NCBI GenBank assembly: GCA_900549995.1
Contig: URQQ01000044.1
Location: 1-34,819, forward strand
Direction: 5' to 3'
DNA: 34,819 nt
Source: an uncultured Lachnospiraceae bacterium
GTDB lineage: Bacteria; Bacillota; Clostridia; Lachnospirales; Lachnospiraceae
Both the position numbers and the translations under genes were made by a program. The notes below the pieces were generated by a model. The model worked only from the letters and a program-made list of their open reading frames with translations, was not told the origin of the DNA and did no database searches. Positions 15,287 through 23,020 of this stretch are shown one piece after another. Position 1 is the stretch's first letter, and every line of letters starts with the position of its first letter.

Positions 15287-16447
15287 ATGGAGAAAAAGAG
15301 AATCGGAATTATCGGCGGAGGAATTTCAGGAACATGTCTTGGGTATCATCTGAGTCTGTATGACAATGCAGAAGTGACAGTATTTGAGAAAAATACAATC
15401 GGCGGGGCATCCACCGCAAAGTCAGCGGGAACAGTCTGTCTGTTTGATGATTCCCTGAAAAACAGGTATTGGGACGTAAGGCTGTATGGATTTGAGTCTT
15501 ATCTGAAAATGGAGGCAGAGGAAAAGGGTTCTGCAGGGTTTGATAACACAGGGACTCTGGTAGTTGCGACCGATGAAAAAGTGGAAGCGACGATCAAAAC
15601 AGGAATTGCTCTTGCAAAAGCTGCAGGCTACACAGGAGAATATATTACAGATATGGACCGGATTAAAGAAATCCTTCCTGACATTTCTACGGAGAACATT
15701 CTTGGGGCAGGTTATACACAGGATGACGGATATTTTGACGGAACAATGATTTCCAATACATATGCAAAGAAGATGCAGAAAAACGGAGGAACAATAAAGA
15801 CAGGTGCCGAGGTTACTGATGTATTTGTTGAAAATAACAAAGTTACAGGGGTAAAGACAAGTGAAGGAAAATCGTATGAATTCGATTACGTTGTAGACTG
15901 TACCGGGCCATGGAGTAAGTTCACAGGGGAAATGGCGGGGTGTGATGTTCCGATCTGGCATACGAAGGCAGAAGCATTCTTTTTAAGCCCTCCGGGAAAG
16001 AAATTAAACTATACATTCCCGGTACTGAAATATCCTGCATTCTACGGTCTGAGGGCAGGGGATAATATTTTTATCTGTAAGTCACATCTGTCTATGGATT
16101 TAAACAATCCAATGCATGCCGGCCAGTGGGATCCTGACAAACTTCCCGCAACCGGCGGAACAGATGATTATTTCATCGATTTCCTTCTCGATCAGTTAGA
16201 ATGCAGAGTTCCTGGTATCGTAGACAGCGGTCTTGTATCATCCTGGTTATCTTACAGGGCAGAACCAAAGGATTTCCTTCCGATTCTTGGAGAGACACCG
16301 GTGGATGGGTATATTCTTGCGACAGGTTATGGCGGAAATGGTGTCATTGAGGCTCCGGCAGCCAGCAGAGATCTTGCGAAATTCATCATGCGCGGAGAGA
16401 AGACGCCGCTTTTGGAAGAATGGGCATTTAGCCGGTTGTTGAAATAA
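15287..16447 (+). CDS. DAO-family FAD-dependent oxidoreductase
   Basis: A 386-residue flavoprotein of the glycine/D-amino-acid oxidase (DAO) fold. The N-terminal dinucleotide motif is GGGISG at residues 10-15, followed by an acidic residue ending the second strand (VTVFEKN). The C-terminal FAD-contact motif is ILATGYGGNGVIEAPAASRD. Members oxidise C-N bonds of amino or imino acids; some run as dehydrogenases that pass electrons on. Two ETF subunit genes follow, so it probably works as an ETF-linked dehydrogenase or reductase, not as an oxygen-using oxidase. Candidate substrates from context are glycine/glyoxylate-type or ureide intermediates (inference). AGGAG precedes the ATG. Confidence 0.85.
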   Translation: MEKKRIGIIGGGISGTCLGYHLSLYDNAEVTVFEKNTIGGASTAKSAGTVCLFDDSLKNRYWDVRLYGFESYLKMEAEEKGSAGFDNTGTLVVATDEKVEATIKTGIALAKAAGYTGEYITDMDRIKEILPDISTENILGAGYTQDDGYFDGTMISNTYAKKMQKNGGTIKTGAEVTDVFVENNKVTGVKTSEGKSYEFDYVVDCTGPWSKFTGEMAGCDVPIWHTKAEAFFLSPPGKKLNYTFPVLKYPAFYGLRAGDNIFICKSHLSMDLNNPMHAGQWDPDKLPATGGTDDYFIDFLLDQLECRVPGIVDSGLVSSWLSYRAEPKDFLPILGETPVDGYILATGYGGNGVIEAPAASRDLAKFIMRGEKTPLLEEWAFSRLLK

Positions 16448-16468
16448 GCATCAGAACAAGGAGGATAT

Positions 16469-17260
16469 ATGAAGATAGCAGTTTTAATCAAACAGGTTCC
16501 TGTTTCAAATGACGTGTCCGTAGATCAGGAAACGCATGCACTTGTGCGCAGCAGTTCCGAGGGGATGATTAATCCGGCAGATTTAAACGCGATTGAATCT
16601 GCTATGTTATTAAAAGAGCAGACAGAAGGCAGTGTCACAGTATTTACAATGGGACCTGTGGAGGCGGAGAAAGCTCTGAGAGATGCCATGGCACTTGGAT
16701 GTGATGAGAGTTGTCTCCTTACGGACCGCAGTTTTGCCGGAGGGGATACCATTGCCACGGCGAAGGTGCTTGCGGAAGGAATCAGGAAATATGGAATTTT
16801 TGATCTGATCTTATGCGGTGCATTATCATCAGACGGAGCAACCGGCCAGGTAGGGGCAATGACAGCAGAATATCTTGGAATTCCACATGTGGCAGAAGTA
16901 CAGGGGATAAAATATGAGAACGGCGCAGAATGTATTGAGGCATTGAAGAAATTCCAGGATAAGCAGTTTCGGATCAGTACGAAACTGCCGGCTCTTATGA
17001 GCGTATGTTTTGGATGTAATGAGCCACGGCTTGCGACACTCCGAAGTAAGCGTGCGGCGAAATCAAAGCCGCTGGCGGTCTATACCAACGCAGAACTTCA
17101 GATGGATGCAGAAGATATCGGACTTGCGGGATCACCGACCATCGTTACGGATTCTTTTGCACCGGGGCATACAAGAAAAGCTGAGATGTTGACCGGGACA
17201 CCACAGGAGATGGCTGAAAAGATGATGAGGCTGATCGAAAGAGAGAAAGGAAAGAACTAG
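16469..17260 (+). CDS. etfB: Electron transfer flavoprotein subunit beta
   Basis: A 263-residue EtfB/FixA-type subunit that forms a heterodimer with the next gene product and carries electrons between flavoproteins. It starts MKIAVLIKQVPVSNDVSVD, and contains the nucleotide-binding segment GALSSDGATGQVGAMTAEYL and the beta-subunit signature region with ALMSVCFGCNEPRLATL. AAGGAGG is just before the ATG. The stop codon touches the etfA start. Whether the pair is a simple carrier or electron-bifurcating cannot be settled by eye. Confidence 0.93.
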   Translation: MKIAVLIKQVPVSNDVSVDQETHALVRSSSEGMINPADLNAIESAMLLKEQTEGSVTVFTMGPVEAEKALRDAMALGCDESCLLTDRSFAGGDTIATAKVLAEGIRKYGIFDLILCGALSSDGATGQVGAMTAEYLGIPHVAEVQGIKYENGAECIEALKKFQDKQFRISTKLPALMSVCFGCNEPRLATLRSKRAAKSKPLAVYTNAELQMDAEDIGLAGSPTIVTDSFAPGHTRKAEMLTGTPQEMAEKMMRLIEREKGKN

Positions 17261-18238
17261 ATGGCGAAAGGAATTTGTGTATTTGCAGAACATTACAATG
17301 GAAAGCTGGAGCCGGTGACAGCAGAACTTGTTTCTGCGGCAAAAAAGATTCAGGAAATAACGAAAGAGAAAATTCAGGTGGTAGTGACAGCAGACACATG
17401 TGAAGAGATTGCAGAGCAGCTGAAAAAGTTTGGCGTAGATGAAATATATGCAGTGAATACCGGGCATGACTGTTTCTTCCAGGATGACGCACAGGCTTGT
17501 GTCGTTGCAGATATGATCCGCAGAATTGATCCGTCAAGCGTGCTGGTTCCGGCAACAATTATAAGCCGTTCTATTTTCTCAAGAGTTGCGGCAAAGTTAG
17601 GCTGCGGGCTTACGGCAGACTGTACAGAATTAAAGACTGACCGCCGGGAAGATGGTTCCTATTACATCAAGCAGAATAAGCCTTCCTTCGGGGAAAATGT
17701 ATTTGTAACGATTGTCACAAAAGAGGGATATACTCCGCAGATGATGACGGTGAGGCCGGGTGTGTATATGCCTGAGGAGGAGAAGAAAGGCAGTACAGCC
17801 GAAGTTATATATTTTGATGATATTGAGATTCCGACATCCCAGATTGAAGTGCTGGAAGTTGTACAGGCACAAAGTGAGACTGACAGCATCCTTTCCGCGG
17901 AAACGGTGGTTGTCGGAGGAAGAGGTGCGGAAGAGGAGGAATCTTTCAGGCTGCTTAAAGAATTTGCCAGCAGGTTGGAAGCTGCAGTCGGAGGCACAAG
18001 ACCTCTGGCGGATACAGGGCAGATACCGTTTGAGCATCAGATTGGGCAGACGGGCTATACGATCCGTCCGAGAATCTGTATCTCACTCGGAGTATCAGGA
18101 GCAATCCAGCATACAGAGGGAATCAAAGATACAAAATTATTTATCGCAGTGAATAAAGACGGGGAGGCACCTATTTTCAATGTGGCAGACTATGGGATTG
18201 TAGGTGACTTGAAAGAGATTTTAAAGTACTGTGTGTAG
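17261..18238 (+). CDS. etfA: Electron transfer flavoprotein subunit alpha
   Basis: A 325-residue EtfA subunit. The C-terminal FAD domain is strongly conserved: GGRGAEEEESFRLL, then TRPLADTGQIPFEHQIGQTG, then SLGVSGAIQHTEGI and APIFNVADYGIVGDLKEIL. The start abuts the etfB stop and the ribosome site (AAAGGAAAG) lies within etfB, so the two are translationally coupled. No ferredoxin domain is fused at the N-terminus. It ends the ureide locus and faces the convergent FUSC gene 10 bases away, with no clear terminator between. Confidence 0.93.
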   Translation: MAKGICVFAEHYNGKLEPVTAELVSAAKKIQEITKEKIQVVVTADTCEEIAEQLKKFGVDEIYAVNTGHDCFFQDDAQACVVADMIRRIDPSSVLVPATIISRSIFSRVAAKLGCGLTADCTELKTDRREDGSYYIKQNKPSFGENVFVTIVTKEGYTPQMMTVRPGVYMPEEEKKGSTAEVIYFDDIEIPTSQIEVLEVVQAQSETDSILSAETVVVGGRGAEEEESFRLLKEFASRLEAAVGGTRPLADTGQIPFEHQIGQTGYTIRPRICISLGVSGAIQHTEGIKDTKLFIAVNKDGEAPIFNVADYGIVGDLKEILKYCV

Positions 18239-18248
18239 AAGACGGCAT

Positions 18249-20222
18249 CTATAACCGTTTCCAGGTTTCACCGCAGATCCTTTTCAGTAGTTCCGTCTGG
18301 CATTCATACTGTTTCATCAGGTGGAAGAGATATGCTTCTTCTAGTTCCGGAATGTCCGAGACATCCGGGGACCGAAGCGGGGGCATTTCAAGATACGATG
18401 CTTCTGCCTCTGTAAGTTCTTTTTTAAAAACTTCTGCAAATTGGCACACGATCCGGCATTTCTCAGGTTCCAGCCGCTCTGTCTGTACATAGAAGACCAT
18501 CTGTTCCGCCGTGGCTGCCATTTTCCAGAAGCATTTCAGCATCTCATAGTACGGAGGCAGGGAAGGATTATCACCCTGCCTTTTCAGATAATCTGCGGCC
18601 TGCCCGTACAGAAGGTGGAAATGGGTCAGAGTTTCACTGACAACACCGTAGTCTATCTGGCGCTTTGTGCTGATGGCAAGCATTGTCAGATAGGATTCTT
18701 CTACATAGAATAATTCTTTCATATTATGATGAAACTGCCCCCGCAGACTGGTCTGAAAAAAGAATCTGTTTACAATCAGGACGAGAATCACGGAAGCCAG
18801 AACATAGGAAATACGGAGTTCCACTGCCGTGGTGCTGTTCATCGTAAGAGAAGTAAGTGACAGTGCAAAACCAGTAGAACAAACGGCCTGTATGACAGTA
18901 CCCGGCACAAAACAGTACATGAGTGAGACCATAATGGTTGCAAACAGGAAGTGCCCTGTCAATCCGTGAATCTGAGTGAATAACAGAAATGCGAAAATAG
19001 AACCGATGATAGTTCCGAAAAGCCTGGTTTTCATCCTGTGGGCGCTGTCCTCATACATCGGCTGGACTAAAAGAAATGCATTCAGCGGAAGCCAGTAGGA
19101 GTGGTTGATATCAGTAACCCTGCATATGGTAAAACTTAAGACCATGACAAGCGAGAGACGCAGGGCAAAGCGTACTTCAAAATTGTCCAGACGAAGACGT
19201 TCTTTGATTCCCCGGAAAGGTTTGACATACCGGGGAAGTGTCCAGCCTTCGGTATTCTTTTCATGGCTGATCTCTGTAATATCATGAAGTGTGAGCACAA
19301 GCAAATGAAGAAAGCTGCGAAGGAAGATGGAAAACCGTTCGCTGAGTTCGTCAGTCTCTCCCAGCAGCTCACAGGCTTCCTGGATCAGAGGCTCATTATC
19401 TTCAAGATTAAAGTTCTGCCCGGTTTTTTTCAGAAAAGCCGCCGTTTTTCTTAAGAGCTCACGGTCAGCCTGAAGATGGTCTGTATCTTCCGCAGAATCC
19501 TCCTGAATAAAATAAGAAGCGCGCTGGAATAAGAGGGCGAACATATAATGTATTTTGCCTTCGCCTCTCACAACATGCCGTGTTCCGCGGCTCTTATATG
19601 CCATGTTGTGAAGTGTGCCCTGAAATGACAGGAGTTTTTCGATACTTTCTTTTTGATATTCACCCTCTGACATGAGCGAGAATTCGTCCGAAAGAATTGT
19701 CAGACCTTTTCTTGCAAGAGAATAATTTTGTGAGGTGTGGTGCAGCAGAGAATAGAGATAAAATGCAAGGATCAGTACCGTCAATGCATATGCAATTACC
19801 CCCATAAGTCTCAGAAGACCGGCTGGTCCTACAGGCAGCAGCTGCAGAAATACGAAGGCCATGGCGTTGGTGAAATATCCTTTTGGATAAAACTGCGTAG
19901 ACTGCAGGTATACGAGAAAGAAAGGCACAATGGCATTGAAAAGAATGCAGAGTGGGAGATTTAAAGTGGCAAAAAATGCCAGAAGGCAGATGCCCATCTG
20001 TTCAGCGACTAACAGAAGCATTCCCTTCAGAGAAAATGGTTTTGGCCTCCGGACCTGAAATATTGTAGTGAAGAAAGATACGATAATAGAGTAACGGGTG
20101 CCAAAAAGAAGTACAATTGTATAAAATAGAAAGATAAAAAACAGGATCACAGGCAGCGCATTTTTAAAACTGGATGTAAAGTCCTGCAGAAATTGTCTGG
20201 TTTTTAATTTCAAATTGATCAC
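18249..20222 (-). CDS. FUSC family inner-membrane protein
   Basis: A 657-residue protein with a hydrophobic N-terminal block, a long soluble middle and a second block of membrane helices (FEVRFALRLSLVMVLSFTIC, then SYWLPLNAFLLVQPMYEDS). This is the layout of the FUSC/YccS/aromatic-acid-efflux group, and members are suspected efflux components. The start codon is GTG at 20222 (minus), preceded by AGGAAAG and a -10/-35 pair. The TDINHSYWLPLNAFLLVQP segment is typical of the second FUSC domain. It is divergent from the 143-residue membrane protein gene. Function and substrate are unknown. Confidence 0.8.
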   Translation of the reverse strand: MINLKLKTRQFLQDFTSSFKNALPVILFFIFLFYTIVLLFGTRYSIIVSFFTTIFQVRRPKPFSLKGMLLLVAEQMGICLLAFFATLNLPLCILFNAIVPFFLVYLQSTQFYPKGYFTNAMAFVFLQLLPVGPAGLLRLMGVIAYALTVLILAFYLYSLLHHTSQNYSLARKGLTILSDEFSLMSEGEYQKESIEKLLSFQGTLHNMAYKSRGTRHVVRGEGKIHYMFALLFQRASYFIQEDSAEDTDHLQADRELLRKTAAFLKKTGQNFNLEDNEPLIQEACELLGETDELSERFSIFLRSFLHLLVLTLHDITEISHEKNTEGWTLPRYVKPFRGIKERLRLDNFEVRFALRLSLVMVLSFTICRVTDINHSYWLPLNAFLLVQPMYEDSAHRMKTRLFGTIIGSIFAFLLFTQIHGLTGHFLFATIMVSLMYCFVPGTVIQAVCSTGFALSLTSLTMNSTTAVELRISYVLASVILVLIVNRFFFQTSLRGQFHHNMKELFYVEESYLTMLAISTKRQIDYGVVSETLTHFHLLYGQAADYLKRQGDNPSLPPYYEMLKCFWKMAATAEQMVFYVQTERLEPEKCRIVCQFAEVFKKELTEAEASYLEMPPLRSPDVSDIPELEEAYLFHLMKQYECQTELLKRICGETWKRL

Positions 20223-20245
20223 GCTTTCCTAAGTTCATAGCATTT

Positions 20246-20274
20246 ATTATAATCCCTTTTGGCATGGAAGTCCA
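20246..20274 (-). promoter_or_regulatory. Promoter of the FUSC gene
   Basis: Read on the minus strand: TGGACT (20269-20274), a 17-base spacer, then a perfect TATAAT (20246-20251), 23 bases before the GTG start. Confidence 0.6.
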
Positions 20275-20305
20275 TTTCCAGTGAAATTTTGCTTTCAGAA
20301 TAAAA

Positions 20306-20334
20306 TTGACTTTTGGTTTCTGGTGTGATAGAGT
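20306..20334 (+). promoter_or_regulatory. Candidate promoter for the small membrane protein/secDF/kup genes
   Basis: TTGACT (20306-20311), a 17-base spacer, then TAGAGT (20329-20334). The -10 is weak (4 of 6), but the -35 and spacing are good and the gene starts at 20365. Confidence 0.4.
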
Positions 20335-20364
20335 TTGGGAAAAGAAAAAGAGGAGGCAGGGATT

Positions 20365-20796
20365 ATGAAGAAGAGCAGAAGAAACATATGCATGTTGTTC
20401 GGAGTATTCTTTTGCCTTTTTTTCTGCCTTTCAACAGGAAAGGGGCTGGAACTTAAGTCTCATCAGGAGCAGAATGTATCTTTTGCAAATGATGGGAAAG
20501 TTACGATCTCAGGAGATGTACATCATTCCTTGACCATGGAGTTCCGAAAGGGGGAGTCCATGGCGGAGGAAAATTTTTCTGTGAAAGAAAATGCTTCAGC
20601 GTCTCTGCACAGCCTGCGGCAGGCGGTAAGTCTGCTTCTTAGCCTGGCTTTGATCTTCCTTATATTCCAGGAGTTAAAGGCCGGTTTTTTTGCATATCTG
20701 AAATTCAGGTTTATTCTGCCCCGGTATCCGGGACATATCATCAAGGTGCTCCATCGGAAAGATGGAAAGAAGAAAGTTCTGCTGTTTTCTGAATAG
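20365..20796 (+). CDS. Small exported/membrane-anchored protein of unknown function
   Basis: A 143-residue protein not assigned to a family. The ATG at 20365 follows a perfect AGGAGG (20351-20356). Residues about 1-27 form a signal peptide or anchor (MKKSRRN, then a Cys/Phe-rich hydrophobic run). A polar region of about 55 residues follows. A second hydrophobic helix (SLLLSLALIFLIFQELKAGF) is followed by a basic tail (RKDGKKKVLL). The topology predicts two membrane spans with the polar loop outside. It is 29 bases upstream of secDF and probably co-transcribed, so an accessory role near the Sec or envelope machinery is possible, but no function is claimed. Confidence 0.7.
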   Translation: MKKSRRNICMLFGVFFCLFFCLSTGKGLELKSHQEQNVSFANDGKVTISGDVHHSLTMEFRKGESMAEENFSVKENASASLHSLRQAVSLLLSLALIFLIFQELKAGFFAYLKFRFILPRYPGHIIKVLHRKDGKKKVLLFSE

Positions 20797-20825
20797 TATA
20801 TTATTAGAAGAAAGCAGGAGAAGAA

Positions 20826-23015
20826 ATGAAAAATAAAAAATTACATATCTGGATAGCATTGGGGATCATTGCTGTCTTTATTTTGATTGCAGCTTTTGGG
20901 TGCGGCAGCAGTATCAAAGGAATCCGTGACATGAGGTTTGGAATTGATATCCGGGGCGGTGTGGAGGCGGTGTTTGAACCTGTCGGCAATGAAAAGAAGC
21001 CCTCTGAGTCAGAGCTTGAGTCTGCCCGGAATATCATTGAACAGCGTCTGGATGCAAAGAAGATCCTGGACCGTGAAGTAACGGTGGATAAAAAAGAGGG
21101 GCGCATCATTGTACGTTTTCCGTGGAAATCCGATGAAAAGAATTTTAATCCGGAGGATGCAATTGCTGAACTTGGAGAGACTGCGAAACTGACATTCCAG
21201 GACGCGGATCATCATATTCTTGTGGAAGGCCAGAATGTCTCACAGAGCAGAGTGGTGCAGGAGAAAGATACCCGCAAATACGAAGTGGAACTGCAGTTTG
21301 ACAAGAAGGGAACAGAAGCATTTGCCAGTGCGACGAAAGCAAATGTGGGGAAGCAGATCGGAATTTATATGGATGAGGATCTGATCTCAAACCCGGTAGT
21401 GCAGCAGGAGATAAACGGCGGAACAGCGGTCATCAATGGGATGCAGTCGCAGGAGGAGGCAAAGGAACTTTCGGATAAAATCAATGCAGGGGCACTCCCA
21501 TTTTCGATGAAGACAACGAATTATAATACAATCAGCCCCACACTGGGGAATCAGGCACTGAAATCTATGGTGATGGCTTCGGCCGCTGCGCTTCTGATGG
21601 TATGCCTGTTTATGATCAGCTATTATAAACTGCCGGGAGTCCTGAGCTGTATGACGCTGCTATTTCAGATGGCACTTCAGGTGCTGGCAATTTCCGTACC
21701 TCAGTATACGATCACGCTGCCTGGAATTGCCGGGCTGATTCTCTCCGCAGGGATGGCAGTCGATGCGAACATTATTATCAGCGAGCGGATCAGTGAGGAA
21801 TTAAGAAACAAAGCATCGGTCAGGATGGCTGTGAAGAAAGGCTATCAGAGAGCATTTTCTTCGGTGTTGGATGGAAATGTGACAACTGCTGCAGTTGCGG
21901 CAATCCTGATGATTTTTGGCTCCGGGACGATGCTTAGTTTTGGTTATACCTTGTTCACCGGGGTGATCATTAATCTTCTGGCAGGAGTCTGGGTTTCAAG
22001 GACGATGCTGACTTCTGTGGTACAGTATCCATTTTTTAACAGACCGGCCATGTTCCGAAAAAAACGGGAATTAAAGATCCTTGGATTTAACGGAAAGAGA
22101 CGCCTCATTCTCATTTTCACTGTCTGTCTGCTGGTGGCGGGAACAACGGTCAGTGCGGTCAATGGCATGCGGCTGGACACACAGTTTACCGGAGGGGTCA
22201 TTTTAAAATATACATTCAGCGGAAATGCAGATACTGAGAAACTAAAGCAGAACGTAGAGAAGGCCGTCGGCCGTCCGGCAAATGTCCAGACAGCTTCTGA
22301 TTCTTCATCGGAAGGCCGCCAGGAGCTTATGGTTACGCTGGCCGGAAATCAGGGACTGTCACCGGAAGAACAAAAGGCGGTTGCAAACGAACTGAATGCC
22401 GGGCAGGGGGAAGAAAAATTTCATCCGTCTGAGAGTTACGCGGTAGAACCGTATATCGGCGCAAAGGCTTTAAAAAACTCTGTTATGGCGGTCGTTCTGT
22501 CTGCAATTTTTATCGTCATCTATATCCGTATCCGTTTTTCTTCCATGTCAGGGCTGGCTGCAGGAATTTCAGCGGTGATTGCGCTGATGCATGACATTCT
22601 GATCGTGACATTTGTGTTTGGGATTTGTAAAATTCCGGTCAATGATGCGTTTGTGGCGGTGACACTTACCATTATCGGTTATTCCATCAATGATACGATT
22701 GTTCTCTATGACAGAATCAGGGAAAATCAGAAGACGGGAAAACGGGGAGAGTCTTTATCACTCTTGGTGGATCGGAGTATTACAGAGACACTTGGAAGAT
22801 CTGTAAACACCGCTTTGACCGTGGTCATGTGTGTATTTACCGTATTTTTATTCTCTGTGGTTTTCCATATTGAGTCTATCAGAGTCTTCTCACTCCCGAT
22901 GCTGGTCGGCATGATCAGCGGATGTTATTCCTCCGTCTGCATCGCAGGGCCTCTGTGGGTATGGTGGGAAGAACGCAAGGCAGGGAAACTGCCGCATAAA
23001 AGTGAAAGAAGGTAA
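20826..23015 (+). CDS. secDF: Protein translocase SecDF, single-chain fusion
   Basis: A 729-residue fusion of SecD and SecF that uses the proton gradient to pull proteins through SecYEG. The SecD half starts after one helix with FGIDIRGGVEAVFEP and has AGMAVDANIIISERISEEL in its fourth helix. The SecF half begins near residue 430 with DTQFTGGVILKYTFSG and has GYSINDTIVLYDRIREN. Both halves keep the helix-4 aspartate thought to carry protons. Twelve membrane spans are expected, and length is close to the B. subtilis SecDF. It is followed 5 bases later by the kup gene. Confidence 0.94.
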   Translation: MKNKKLHIWIALGIIAVFILIAAFGCGSSIKGIRDMRFGIDIRGGVEAVFEPVGNEKKPSESELESARNIIEQRLDAKKILDREVTVDKKEGRIIVRFPWKSDEKNFNPEDAIAELGETAKLTFQDADHHILVEGQNVSQSRVVQEKDTRKYEVELQFDKKGTEAFASATKANVGKQIGIYMDEDLISNPVVQQEINGGTAVINGMQSQEEAKELSDKINAGALPFSMKTTNYNTISPTLGNQALKSMVMASAAALLMVCLFMISYYKLPGVLSCMTLLFQMALQVLAISVPQYTITLPGIAGLILSAGMAVDANIIISERISEELRNKASVRMAVKKGYQRAFSSVLDGNVTTAAVAAILMIFGSGTMLSFGYTLFTGVIINLLAGVWVSRTMLTSVVQYPFFNRPAMFRKKRELKILGFNGKRRLILIFTVCLLVAGTTVSAVNGMRLDTQFTGGVILKYTFSGNADTEKLKQNVEKAVGRPANVQTASDSSSEGRQELMVTLAGNQGLSPEEQKAVANELNAGQGEEKFHPSESYAVEPYIGAKALKNSVMAVVLSAIFIVIYIRIRFSSMSGLAAGISAVIALMHDILIVTFVFGICKIPVNDAFVAVTLTIIGYSINDTIVLYDRIRENQKTGKRGESLSLLVDRSITETLGRSVNTALTVVMCVFTVFLFSVVFHIESIRVFSLPMLVGMISGCYSSVCIAGPLWVWWEERKAGKLPHKSERR

Positions 23016-23020
23016 CAGAA

